Source: TOLSYN sp963849065 (GTDB taxonomy: Bacteria > Acidobacteriota > Terriglobia > Terriglobales > Acidobacteriaceae). Taken from it: DNA of 64,000 nt. The stretch lies in contig CAWKFM010000005.1 in assembly GCA_963849065.1 (NCBI GenBank), positions 1,364,001 through 1,428,000 of the forward strand, read 5' to 3'. Positions 16,200 through 26,236 of this stretch are shown here, in pieces. The stretch's first letter is position 1. Each line of letters opens with the position of its first letter. The notes beneath the pieces are model-generated. The model was not told where the DNA came from. It did not search any database and worked only from the letters and a program-made list of their open reading frames with translations. The translations under genes and the position numbers were made by a program.

Positions 16200-17891
16200 A
16201 TGAAAAGCCGGGATAGCGCCTGCCAAAGCGTCCTCCAGGGCAGCTACGACGTGTGCATCATCGGCGGAGGTGCCACCGGTCTGGGCTGCGCGCTGGATGC
16301 TCAACTGCGCGGATTGTCCACCGTTCTGTTGGATGCGGGCGACTTCGTCTCGCACACCTCCATGGCCTCCACCAAGCTGGTGCACGGCGGCGTGCGCTAC
16401 CTGCAGCAGGCCGTCCGGGAGCTCGATCGCGCCCAGTTTGCGCTGGTGGGCCGGGCCCTGCACGAGCGCATGTCCATGCTCCGCCGCGCGCCCTTTCTCG
16501 CCCATCCATTGGAGCTCCTGGTCCCGTGCTTCAGCCGGTGGGAACTGGCCTACTACACCATGGGCATGAAGCTCTACGACTGGATTGCCGGCTCCGCCAG
16601 CCTCTTTCCCAGCCGCGCGCTGGGCCGCGAGGAGACCCTGCAGCGGATGCCCGGCTTGCGTAAGGAGCGGCGCAATCAGCTGCGCAGCCAACGCCTCATT
16701 GGTTCCGTCTCCTACGCCGACGGCCAGTTCGACGACGCCCGCTTCGGCATCGCCCTGGCGCAAACCTTCGCGCAACAGGGCGGGGAACTCATCAACTACG
16801 CCAAGGCCATCGCCTTTGCCGCGGATTCCAGCGGCAAGCTGACGGCCCTGGAGGTCGAGGACCAGCTCACCGGGCAGCGCTTCCAGATCAGCGCCAAGGT
16901 CTTCCTGAACTGCACTGGCCCGTTCGCCGACCAGCTCCGCCGCCTGGCCAATCCCGCCTTGCCGGAGCGCCTGCGCCTGAGCAAAGGCGTTCATCTACTG
17001 CTGCCGCTGGAGGCGCTGCAGAGCGACGCCGCGCTGCTGATTCCCCGGACCGAGGATGGACGGGTCATCTTTGCCATTCCCTGGCTGGGCCGCCTGCTGG
17101 TCGGCACCACCGATGACGAAGCCACCCTCGCCGACGAGATGGTGGTCACGCCCGAGGAGGTCCATTATCTGCTGCACCACGTGAACCAATATCTGAACGA
17201 AACGCTGACGCCCCAGGATGTGCAGTCGGCGTTTGCCGGCCTGCGTCCGCTGCTCAAGTCCAAACCCTCGCTGCATACCGGCAATCTAGCTCGCGACCAC
17301 GAAATCGAGCTCGATCCCGCCAGCGGCCTCATCAGCGTCCTGGGCGGCAAGTGGACCACCTACCGAGCCATGGCTGAAGACGCCATCGACAGCGTCCAGC
17401 GGGCGCTTGGCGCTGCGCCTCGGGAGTGCCGTACCCTGGATTTTCCGCTGACCGGCGCCGAGGGCTTCTGGGTGGATTACTGGCGGCAGCTGGCGGAGAA
17501 GTACGATCTGTCTTCGCGCTCCGCCCGCCACCTGGCGCAGAAGTTCGGCACCGACGCGCCCAAGGTGTTGGAACTGGCCGAACAAGACCCGCAGCTATTG
17601 CAGCCGCTCGTACCCGGCGGGGCGGCCATCGGTGCCGAGGCGGCCTATGCCGTCCGCGAGGAGATGGCGCAGACCATCGCAGACGTTCTCACGCGCAGAC
17701 TTGGCGTGCAGTTCCACAGCTGGAGTGAAGCCGCCGAGGCTGCGCCCGTCGTGGCACAATGGCTCGCCCGCGAATTCGCATGGAGTGATGATCAGACTCA
17801 CGACGCAGTCGAGGCTTACCTGGGCACCCTCCGGCACCTGCTCCAAGCCGCAGGCATCGAGAACCAGCCGGAAACCACCGGAGGACGCTAG
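16200..17891 (+). CDS. glpD: FAD-dependent glycerol-3-phosphate dehydrogenase
   Basis: 563 aa. FAD-binding Rossmann motif IIGGGATGLGCALDAQLRG at 19-37, then TSMASTKLVHGGVRYL, which is characteristic of GlpD/GlpA, and the C-terminal ISVLGGKWTTYRAMAEDA. The enzyme oxidises sn-glycerol-3-phosphate to dihydroxyacetone phosphate and passes electrons to quinone at the membrane face. GGAGG precedes the ATG. glpK starts immediately after its stop codon, so the pair forms a glycerol-use operon; no glpF channel or glpR repressor is adjacent. Confidence 0.95.
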   Translation: MKSRDSACQSVLQGSYDVCIIGGGATGLGCALDAQLRGLSTVLLDAGDFVSHTSMASTKLVHGGVRYLQQAVRELDRAQFALVGRALHERMSMLRRAPFLAHPLELLVPCFSRWELAYYTMGMKLYDWIAGSASLFPSRALGREETLQRMPGLRKERRNQLRSQRLIGSVSYADGQFDDARFGIALAQTFAQQGGELINYAKAIAFAADSSGKLTALEVEDQLTGQRFQISAKVFLNCTGPFADQLRRLANPALPERLRLSKGVHLLLPLEALQSDAALLIPRTEDGRVIFAIPWLGRLLVGTTDDEATLADEMVVTPEEVHYLLHHVNQYLNETLTPQDVQSAFAGLRPLLKSKPSLHTGNLARDHEIELDPASGLISVLGGKWTTYRAMAEDAIDSVQRALGAAPRECRTLDFPLTGAEGFWVDYWRQLAEKYDLSSRSARHLAQKFGTDAPKVLELAEQDPQLLQPLVPGGAAIGAEAAYAVREEMAQTIADVLTRRLGVQFHSWSEAAEAAPVVAQWLAREFAWSDDQTHDAVEAYLGTLRHLLQAAGIENQPETTGGR

Positions 17892-19391
<1,500 letters not shown>

Positions 19392-19411
19392 AAAAAGTTG
19401 AGTAAAGCGGC

Positions 19412-20050
19412 TTACCTCACCGCGCCCGGCTTGGCCGGAACGCACGGTGCAGGCTGCGGACGCGCCGCGTGGCTCACCCGGCTCCAGAAGGCCATAAAGT
19501 AATCCACCGCCGACAGCACGGTCACCACCAGCATGAACCAGATCGCCATGCGCGCAATCAGATTCACGCCGACGATAAAGCCAAACCAGTTCCACTCAAC
19601 CCATCGGTGGGCAAAAATTGTGGCCACGATGGCCACAATCTGCACCACCATCTTCAGCTTGCCCAGCTCGCGCGCCTGGATGGTGAACCCCTGGCTGGCG
19701 GCCACGCTGCGCAGTCCGGTGATGAGGAACTCGCGCCCCAGCACCAGCACGGCAATCCACGGAGGCATCAGGTTGGGCGTAATGCGTACCAGCAGGATCA
19801 ATCCGGAGGCGATCAGCAGCTTGTCGGCCATCGGATCCAGCAGCATTCCCACGCTGCTGATCTGCCCGTGCTTGCGCGCCAGGTAGCCGTCGAGCCCGTC
19901 GGTGATGGAGGCCAGGCTGAAAATGGCCGCGGCCACCAATTCCTGCGTGCCAGGATGAAAGATGCTGGTGGAGAGCACCCAGATAAACACGGGTATGCAG
20001 CCGATTCTGCTCAGGGTGATCGAATTGGGCAGGTTCAGCATTCCAGCCAT
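19412..20050 (-). CDS. pgsA: CDP-diacylglycerol-glycerol-3-phosphate 3-phosphatidyltransferase
   Basis: 212 aa membrane protein. The CDP-alcohol phosphotransferase motif D-x2-D-G-x2-A-R-x8-G-x3-D-x3-D is complete (DGLDGYLARKHGQ...GMLLDPMADK, about 51-76). NLPNSITLSRI at the N-terminus is typical of PgsA. It makes phosphatidylglycerol phosphate from CDP-diacylglycerol and glycerol-3-phosphate, so it shares a substrate with the adjacent glp genes. The start may be the ATG at 20050 or 20041. The C-terminal 20 residues (Ala/Pro-rich) are an extension. Confidence 0.93.
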   Translation of the reverse strand: MAGMLNLPNSITLSRIGCIPVFIWVLSTSIFHPGTQELVAAAIFSLASITDGLDGYLARKHGQISSVGMLLDPMADKLLIASGLILLVRITPNLMPPWIAVLVLGREFLITGLRSVAASQGFTIQARELGKLKMVVQIVAIVATIFAHRWVEWNWFGFIVGVNLIARMAIWFMLVVTVLSAVDYFMAFWSRVSHAARPQPAPCVPAKPGAVR

Positions 20051-20191
20051 ACGGGAACTCGGTGCGATTATGCGGGATCAACCCGTCAAAAAGCAACGCA
20101 CCGGAGTCGGGTCCACCGGTGCGTTCGCTGGTTCGCCAACGGCAAAACTCTTTGTCTCTGCCCGCTCCGCTGTTTATACTGCGAGCCAGCA

Positions 20192-21235
20192 ATGGCAAAC
20201 ATCCTGTACGGAGTCAACGGCGAAGGCGCGGGCCACTCCACCCGCTCGCGAGAGGTCATTCTCCACCTGCAGCGCCAGGGACACCACGTCGTGGCCGCCT
20301 CCTTCGACCGCGGCCTGCGCAACCTGAGCGACGTCTGCGAGGTCTTGGAGATCCACGGCTTCCGCTTTACCTACGTGAACAACGCGGTGCGCTACAACCG
20401 CACCCTGGCCCGCGGCATCTTCCAAGCGCGCAAAGTCGTTCGAAGCACGAAGGAACTCGGCCGGGTCATTGACCAACGTGGCATCGATCTGGTCATCACC
20501 GACTACGAACCGCTCAGCAGCCGCGCTGGACACAGCCGCAAAATCCCCGTCATCTCCATCGACAACCAGCACATTCTCACCCACTTCAAGCTGGCCACGC
20601 CGCCCGGCTACCGCACTGACGCCACCGCTGCCAAACTCGCCACGCGGCTGATGACTCCCTACGCCTCGCACTACTTCGTCACCTCGTTTTTCGATGCGCC
20701 GGGAAGCCGCGCCAACTCCGAGCTTGTCCCGCCCATCCTGCGCCAGCAGATCCTCGATGCCGAGCCCACCTCGGATGGCCCCGTGCTGGTCTACGTCACT
20801 TCGCCCGCGCCGCAGCTCATCAAGCTGCTCTCCTCGGTGCGCGCCGAATTCATCGCTTACGGCTTCAACCGCGAAGGCCGAGAAGGAAACATCCTCTACA
20901 AGAAGCCCAGCTTCGAGACTTTTTTCGACGACCTCGTCCGCACCCAGGCGATCGTCGCCAACGCCGGCTTCTCGCTGGTCACCGAGGCCTTGCACCTCGG
21001 TAAGCCCTACCTCGCAATGCCGGTGCAACAGCAGTTCGAACAGATATTCAACGCCTTCTGGCTCGGCCGCACCGGCTACGGCGCCTTCTGGGAGGAACTG
21101 ACCAAGGAGCGCGTGGAATCCTTCCTCTTCAACATCCCGCACTTCCGCGAAAAGCTCGCCGCCTATCCCAAATCCTCGAACCGCGAGCTCTTCTCCAAAC
21201 TCGACGCCCTCATCGCGGAGCGGCACAGGCGGTAG
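20192..21235 (+). CDS. Glycosyltransferase, MJ1255/VC2487-like
   Basis: 347 aa from the ATG at 20192; the frame is open far upstream, but that part has no protein character and is antisense to pgsA. GT-B-type fold: GVNGEGAGHSTRSREVI at the N-terminus (acceptor-side Gly loop) and NAGFSLVTEALHLGKPYLAMPV at the C-terminus (nucleotide-sugar site). It matches the MJ1255 family of predicted glycosyltransferases. Donor and acceptor are unknown. Divergent from pgsA with about 140 nt between. Confidence 0.8.
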   Translation: MANILYGVNGEGAGHSTRSREVILHLQRQGHHVVAASFDRGLRNLSDVCEVLEIHGFRFTYVNNAVRYNRTLARGIFQARKVVRSTKELGRVIDQRGIDLVITDYEPLSSRAGHSRKIPVISIDNQHILTHFKLATPPGYRTDATAAKLATRLMTPYASHYFVTSFFDAPGSRANSELVPPILRQQILDAEPTSDGPVLVYVTSPAPQLIKLLSSVRAEFIAYGFNREGREGNILYKKPSFETFFDDLVRTQAIVANAGFSLVTEALHLGKPYLAMPVQQQFEQIFNAFWLGRTGYGAFWEELTKERVESFLFNIPHFREKLAAYPKSSNRELFSKLDALIAERHRR

Positions 21236-21252
21236 GGAAATGTTGTCAACGG

Positions 21253-21290
21253 CCGGGTGCCCCATATCTGCCGTAGTTAGCAGATGTGGG
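21253..21290. repeat. Class-1 hairpin repeat, copy 1
   Basis: 38 nt identical to 48505-48542. Core: CCCATATCTGC (21261-21271), 8-nt loop, GCAGATGTGGG (21280-21290). The single mismatch is a G-T wobble on this strand. Confidence 0.85.
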
Positions 21291-21321
21291 ACAGCGGGGA
21301 AGCCCCTATCTGCGCGGGTGG

Positions 21322-21352
21322 CCCATTCAAGCCCGCTTTTGGCTTGAGTGGG
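21322..21352. repeat. Class-1 hairpin repeat, AAGCC subtype
   Basis: CCCATTCAAGCC, 7-nt loop, GGCTTGAGTGGG; one G-T wobble. Followed by GTTGACCT...CTCTTGCC, a tail also found near 48683 and 50778. It lies in the 145-nt gap between the glycosyltransferase and tadA stop codons. Confidence 0.8.
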
Positions 21353-21380
21353 GCAGTTGACCTGCCCTCGCTCTTGCCTT

Positions 21381-21890
21381 TTACCCTCTCCGCTCCCTGA
21401 AAAACGCCTGCAGAATCTCCATGCAGCGCCCGCCCAGCACCCCCTCGGCAACCTCAACGCGATGGTTCAGCTTGGGGTGGTTGAGCACCTGCATGATGCC
21501 GCCCACGGCTCCGGCCTTGGGATCGCGCGCGCCGTATACCAGCCTTGCAATCCGCGCATGCACGATGGCTCCGGCACACATCGCGCAGGGCTCCAGCGTA
21601 ACGAAAAGCTGGCAGCCACTCAGCCGGTAATTGCCCAGCGCACGCGCCGCCTCGCGCAGAGCCACAATCTCGGCGTGCGCCGTGGGGTCGCCCGCGGAGA
21701 CCACCTGGTTCCAGCCGCGTCCTACGATGTTTCCCTCGCAAACCACCACCGCACCGACCGGAACCTCCTCCGCAACTTCGGCCCGCACCGCCAACCGCAG
21801 CGCCTCTTCCATCCAGCGCTCGTCCGCCTCGCTTTTGTCGAACTCCAGCCTGCCGTGATTTTGCTCTTCACTCGACACCGGCGCGCTCAC
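21381..21890 (-). CDS. tadA: tRNA-specific adenosine deaminase
   Basis: 169 aa from a GTG at 21890. That start overlaps the stop of aguA (GTGA) and has GGGAGA upstream; the frame is open further but lies inside aguA. Zinc-dependent deaminase motifs HAEIVAL and EPCAMCAGAI are intact, with the active-site Glu in HAE. It converts A34 to inosine in the tRNA-Arg(ACG) anticodon. Last gene of aguB-aguA-tadA, translationally coupled to aguA. Confidence 0.93.
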   Translation of the reverse strand: MSAPVSSEEQNHGRLEFDKSEADERWMEEALRLAVRAEVAEEVPVGAVVVCEGNIVGRGWNQVVSAGDPTAHAEIVALREAARALGNYRLSGCQLFVTLEPCAMCAGAIVHARIARLVYGARDPKAGAVGGIMQVLNHPKLNHRVEVAEGVLGGRCMEILQAFFRERRG

Positions 21891-22984
21891 TCTCCCGCAG
21901 GCTCCTGCTGCGTCATGCAGTGGATCGCCCCCAGTCCCCAGATCAGATCGCCGCAATAAATAGGCACGATGCTGTGCTTTGGCAGCACCCGTTGAATCGT
22001 GTTCAGCGCCTTCAAATCGTTGGGGTCGTCGAAGGTCGGCACCAGCACCATCCGGTTGGAGATATAAAAGTTGGCATAGCTGGCTGGCACGCGCTGCCCC
22101 TTGAACACCACCGGCGCGGGCATGGGCAGCGGAACCACCTCCAGCGCTCGCCCCGCCGTGTCGCTCATCTTCCGCAGCCGCTTCCGGTTTTCTTTAAGGA
22201 TGGCGTGGTTCGGGTCCGCCGGATCGTCTTCGCTGGCGGCCAGCACAGTGCGCGGTCCGGTGAAGCGCGCAATGTCATCCACGTGTCCGTGAGTGTCGTC
22301 GCCCACGATGCCGCGTTCCAGCCACAGAATTTTTTTCACCCCCAGCATCCCGCCCAGCGCGCCCTCAATCTCCTCGCGCGTCATCCCCGGATTGCGCTCT
22401 TGCACCGGGCTCAGCAAACACTCTTCGGTGGTCAGCAGCAGCCCGCGCCCATTCACATCAATCGATCCACCTTCGAGCACCATGGGATGCACATGACCGT
22501 TCCTCTCCACTGCCGCCTCAAAGACCCCGTAGCCGCGCACCTCCGCAATCTTTTCCGGAAGCGTATTATCCAGCTGCCAGTTCCGGTACTTGGCCCACGC
22601 ATTGAACTTCCAGTTGGTCACCGCGACGTTGCCCGCCTTATCGCGCACAAAAATCGGACCGGAGTCGCGCAGCCATCCCCGATTGGTGGGCCAGCGGTGA
22701 AATCCAATGCGTTCCCCCAGCGCGGGCAATACATTTGCATCCGTCAATATAGTCCGCGCCCGCCCCTCCGCCTCGGCGTCGTTGACGATCAGTTCCACGC
22801 GCGCCGCGCGCGCTAGGTGGCGCACAATCTCGGCATAAACATAGGGAATCGGCGCAAACTTCCCCGGCCAATCGCTGCGGTTATGCGGCCACGCCAGCCA
22901 GGTTGCGCGCTGCGGCTCCCACTCGGCGGGCATTCGATATCCCAGCGCGGCCGGAGAGCTGGGGGCTGCTTTCTTCGATGGCAT
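21887..22984 (-). CDS. aguA: Agmatine deiminase
   Basis: 365 aa. Guanidino-group-modifying enzyme: MPAEWEPQRATWLAWPHN at the N-terminus, WLRDSGPIFV, VLEGGSIDVNGRG, GDDTHGHVDDIARF (catalytic His/Asp) and the C-terminal nucleophile in GLGAIHCMTQQEP. It converts agmatine to N-carbamoylputrescine and ammonia. It starts directly after the stop codon of aguB, whose product takes the next step. Together they make putrescine from arginine-derived agmatine; no arginine decarboxylase is in the window. Confidence 0.95.
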   Translation of the reverse strand: MPSKKAAPSSPAALGYRMPAEWEPQRATWLAWPHNRSDWPGKFAPIPYVYAEIVRHLARAARVELIVNDAEAEGRARTILTDANVLPALGERIGFHRWPTNRGWLRDSGPIFVRDKAGNVAVTNWKFNAWAKYRNWQLDNTLPEKIAEVRGYGVFEAAVERNGHVHPMVLEGGSIDVNGRGLLLTTEECLLSPVQERNPGMTREEIEGALGGMLGVKKILWLERGIVGDDTHGHVDDIARFTGPRTVLAASEDDPADPNHAILKENRKRLRKMSDTAGRALEVVPLPMPAPVVFKGQRVPASYANFYISNRMVLVPTFDDPNDLKALNTIQRVLPKHSIVPIYCGDLIWGLGAIHCMTQQEPAGE

Positions 22985-23887
22985 CTACTTTCCAAACCTT
23001 TCGAGAATCGGCCCATAGGCGTCGATGCGGCGGTCGCGCAGAAACGGCCAGTTGCGGCGAATCTCCTCCTGCAGCTTCACATCCACGGTGCCCACCAGGA
23101 TCTCTTCGTGCTCGTGCGAAGCCTTGGCCAGGATGCGTCCAAACGGATCGGCCAGGAACGAGCCGCCCCAGAACTCCAGTCCCGCGCCCTTCACCTGGTT
23201 GCCGCGAACATTGCCCGTCTCGTGTCCCACCCGGTTCACCGCGCCCACATACACTCCGTTGGCGATGGCGTGGGCGCGCTGCATGGTAAACCATGCGTCA
23301 TACTGCGCCGCGCCCCACTCAACTTTTTCCGCCGGATGCCAGCCGATGGCCGTGGGATAGAAGATCACGTTCGCCCCCTGCAATGCGGTCAGCCGCGCGC
23401 CCTCCGGATACCACTGGTCCCAGCACACCAGCGTCCCCACCGAGCCCTGCTCCAGCTCAAAGCTTTTAAAGCCCAGGTCGCCCGGCGCAAAGTAATACTT
23501 CTCGTAATAGAGCGGGTCGTCGGGGATGTGCATCTTGCGGTAGAGCCCGCGAATTTCGCCGTCGCTGCCAATCATGACCGCCGTATTGTGATACAGCCCC
23601 GGCGCTCGCCGTTCAAACAGCGAAACCTCGATGGCCACCTTCAGTTCCGCGGCCAGGCGGCAAAACAGCCCGGTGCTGGGCCCCGGAATCGGCTCCGCCA
23701 GGTCGAACAGCGCCGTATCCTCACGCTGGCAAAAATACTGGGTGCGGAACAGCTCCGGCAGGCAGATCACCTGCGCTCCCAGCCGCGCCGCCTCGCGCAC
23801 AAAGCCCGCCGCCCGCTCCAGATTCTCGTCCGGCTCCGGCGAACACGCCATCTGTACCAGGCCCACTTCAAATTTGTCGGCCGCCAC
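22985..23887 (-). CDS. aguB: N-carbamoylputrescine amidase
   Basis: 300 aa from the GTG at 23887, which has GGAGGA 4 nt upstream; a TTG at 23899 would place that site inside the gene. Nitrilase-fold triad: Glu in CLPELF, Lys in YRKMHIPDD and Cys in VCWDQWYPE. It hydrolyses N-carbamoylputrescine to putrescine, CO2 and ammonia. First gene of the aguB-aguA-tadA operon. Confidence 0.93.
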   Translation of the reverse strand: MAADKFEVGLVQMACSPEPDENLERAAGFVREAARLGAQVICLPELFRTQYFCQREDTALFDLAEPIPGPSTGLFCRLAAELKVAIEVSLFERRAPGLYHNTAVMIGSDGEIRGLYRKMHIPDDPLYYEKYYFAPGDLGFKSFELEQGSVGTLVCWDQWYPEGARLTALQGANVIFYPTAIGWHPAEKVEWGAAQYDAWFTMQRAHAIANGVYVGAVNRVGHETGNVRGNQVKGAGLEFWGGSFLADPFGRILAKASHEHEEILVGTVDVKLQEEIRRNWPFLRDRRIDAYGPILERFGK

Positions 23888-23991
23888 ATCTTCCTCCAAA
23901 TTGCTAAGAGTCAGAGCCTAGAATATCCCGGGGCCAGAATTCAAAGCAAAGCCCGCTTCAATGGTATGCTTCTTCCATTGGCTTGCCACCT

Positions 23992-24501
23992 ATGACGACA
24001 CCGCAAAAACGCGTCGATGACCAGAAGGTGCTTTCGGGCGAATCCATCCGCGAGGCCGAAGAGATCTTCAACGGGCACCTCAAGAGCGTCGGCCTCAAGC
24101 ACACCGGCCAGCGCGACGCCATTCTGCGCACCTTCCTCGAAACCCACGAGCATCTTTCCACCGAAGAGCTGCACCAGCTGGTCAAGCGCACCGACCCGCG
24201 CATCGGCTTCACCACCGTCTACCGCACCCTCAAGCTCTTCGCCGACTGCGGACTGGCCAGCGAGGTCGCCTTCCACGACGGCGTCACCCGCTACGAGCAC
24301 CAGTACAACCGGCGCAGCCATCACCACATGGTCTGCACCGGCTGCGGCAGCTCGGTGGAGTTTTTCTCCCCGGAGATCGAGCAGGTGGAAAAAGAGATCG
24401 GCCGCAAGCACCGCTACCAAACCACCAGCCACACCTTCCAGGTCTACGGCCTCTGCAGCGAGTGCCAAAAGAAGAAGCCATCCCCGCGCGCCGCGCGCTG
24501 A
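23992..24501 (+). CDS. Fur family transcriptional regulator
   Basis: 169 aa from the ATG at 23992; an in-frame TTG lies 9 nt earlier. The N-terminal winged helix (HLKSVGLKHTGQRDAILRTF ... GFTTVYRTLKLF) binds DNA. The C-terminal half carries the metal/dimer motifs YEHQ, HHHMVCTGCG and a final CSEC; the two CxxC pairs indicate a structural zinc site. It could be Fur, Zur or PerR; the residues visible do not settle the metal. Divergent from aguB. The DHH gene starts 20 nt after its stop. Confidence 0.9.
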   Translation: MTTPQKRVDDQKVLSGESIREAEEIFNGHLKSVGLKHTGQRDAILRTFLETHEHLSTEELHQLVKRTDPRIGFTTVYRTLKLFADCGLASEVAFHDGVTRYEHQYNRRSHHHMVCTGCGSSVEFFSPEIEQVEKEIGRKHRYQTTSHTFQVYGLCSECQKKKPSPRAAR

Positions 24502-24521
24502 CTCCCGTAGAAAGGAAACCA

Positions 24522-25499
24522 TTGATCGTCAAGGTTTTTTATCACGACAAATGTTTTGATGGAGCCTGCTCGGCCTCGCTGTTTACGCGCTTCTACCGCG
24601 AGCGCATACGCCGGCACGCGGAGTTTCAATACCAAGGATTGCTGCACCGCGCCGGCGCGCTCTTCGACCTGGGCGAGTTCACCGGGGACGAAAACGCCAT
24701 CGTCGATTTCAAGTATCTCGCCTCGGAGAAGCTGACCTGGTGGTTCGATCATCATCAGAGCGCGTTCCTCAACGAAGAGGATCAGGAGCACTTCGAGCGC
24801 GAGGAGAGCAATAAAAAGTTTTTCGATCCCGCCTTCAAATCATGCACCAAGTTTTTGGCGACCATCGCGCAGAGCCGCTTCGGCTTTGATCTTGCGCCGG
24901 TGGCCGAACTGGTGGAGTGGGCCGACATTGTGGACGGCGCAGCGTATGAGAGCGCCGAGGTTGCGGTGGCCATGCGCGAGCCGGCCATGCGCATCACCAT
25001 GGCCATCGAAGCCAATCAGGACGCGACGTTCATTCCGCGGCTTATCGAACTGCTGGCCTATAAGCCGCTGGCGGAGATTGTTGCCACGCCCTTCGTCGCC
25101 AGCCAGATTCCGCCGCTGCTGGAGCGCCATCAGCGCTCCATCGAGATCATCCGCAAGCACAGCGAGTGCACCGGCCAGACCATCTTTTTCGACGTGACCG
25201 GATACGACCTGGAAGGCTACAACAAGTTCATCCCTTACTATCTGCATCCGGAGAGCGTGTACAGCGTGGGCCTGAGCAAGAGCAGCTTCCGGGTAAAGAT
25301 CTCCGTGGGCTCCAATCCATGGACCGACGCGGAGAACATGATTAACCTGGCCAAAATCTGCGAGCGCTACGGCGGTGGCGGCCATGCGCGGGTAGGCGCC
25401 ATCAGTTTTCCGCCCGGCGATTTCCAGCGCGCCACCCAGGCCGCGCATGAAATTGTCACCGAACTGCGCGCCCACGCCGCCCGTCATCACGCAAAATAG
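24522..25499 (+). CDS. DHH family phosphoesterase
   Basis: 325 aa from a TTG at 24522 with AAAGGAAACCA upstream; an earlier ATG would overlap the fur gene. DHH domain: VFYHDKCFDGACSASLF (metal-binding Asp residues), VDFKY and WWFDHHQSAF, the DHH signature. DHHA1 domain: YGGGGHARVGAISFP. Related proteins hydrolyse nano-RNA, pAp or cyclic dinucleotides; the substrate here cannot be read. Probably co-transcribed with the Fur-family gene. Confidence 0.85.
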   Translation: MIVKVFYHDKCFDGACSASLFTRFYRERIRRHAEFQYQGLLHRAGALFDLGEFTGDENAIVDFKYLASEKLTWWFDHHQSAFLNEEDQEHFEREESNKKFFDPAFKSCTKFLATIAQSRFGFDLAPVAELVEWADIVDGAAYESAEVAVAMREPAMRITMAIEANQDATFIPRLIELLAYKPLAEIVATPFVASQIPPLLERHQRSIEIIRKHSECTGQTIFFDVTGYDLEGYNKFIPYYLHPESVYSVGLSKSSFRVKISVGSNPWTDAENMINLAKICERYGGGGHARVGAISFPPGDFQRATQAAHEIVTELRAHAARHHAK

Positions 25500-25717
25500 C
25501 CAAGCCCGATGGGCCGAATATTTTTCTTTTGGGATTGGCCAGCATGGTTATCGCCGGACGAGAGAGTACGCAGAAATGGGGAATTGAAACGAACTTGCCA
25601 CTCTCATCCGCCGCCTGCGAAGCGGAGTCTCTGATGAGCAGGGCACATCGCCGGCCGCCGCTGCAGAGGGAGTTGCCCGAGACGGCAGCTCCCGTATGCC
25701 GGGACGTCAGCGACGGC

Positions 25718-25966
25718 TCAAGCGGCCTTGACGCAGCCGTTGGCCGTCCCGGCGGCAGTGAGCGTGTCCTGCGCAATGCCGTGCTCGGCGGAGAGCACCT
25801 TCATCGCACTCCAGTCGTAGGGAAACTCCTTGCCGCAATCGAGGCAGACAACATAGGTGCCCGTGACACGCGCGGCCTCGCAATATGGAGCGCTACCTTT
25901 CTTCGCGGTGATGGGAAAGCTGTAGTTCTTATGCCAGCAACCGAAAAGCTTGTCGAAGCCGAACAT
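25718..25966 (-). CDS. Small Cys-containing hypothetical protein
   Basis: 82 aa with a perfect AGGAGGT site 7 nt before the ATG, so very probably real. It contains CWHKN near residue 10, a single Cys at 29, then VVCLDCGKEFPYDWSAM (CxxC) at about 40-56, which looks like a small zinc ribbon. Similar short proteins with the DCGKEFPYDW motif recur in acidobacteria as far as I recall; function unknown. It stands alone. Confidence 0.7.
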   Translation of the reverse strand: MFGFDKLFGCWHKNYSFPITAKKGSAPYCEAARVTGTYVVCLDCGKEFPYDWSAMKVLSAEHGIAQDTLTAAGTANGCVKAA

Positions 25967-26236
25967 TAGCTACCTCCTGACCCCGGTCCTGGTACCTGTT
26001 GGCAAGTACCGGTATCACCTACTTAGATTCGCGGCGTCATGGAAAGGTTCGATGCCTCACGAAAATGAATCTGCCGCGATATGTGCGAGTTAGGTGCTGA
26101 GCATGCAATGGTATTCCGCGTGCTACGCGACGAAATGGCGATTTTCGCTGAAAAGTGGCTGAATTCAGCGGTCCGAAGATTTCCTCAGCGCGGCGGATGT
26201 GAAGCCGCGGGCTGAGCGGTACAATCGGCGCTAGCC

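Noticed and set aside
20174..21457. 427-codon minus-strand frame opposite the glycosyltransferase
   Set aside because: Valine/glycine/glutamate-rich complement of a well-supported gene; spans intergenic repeats.
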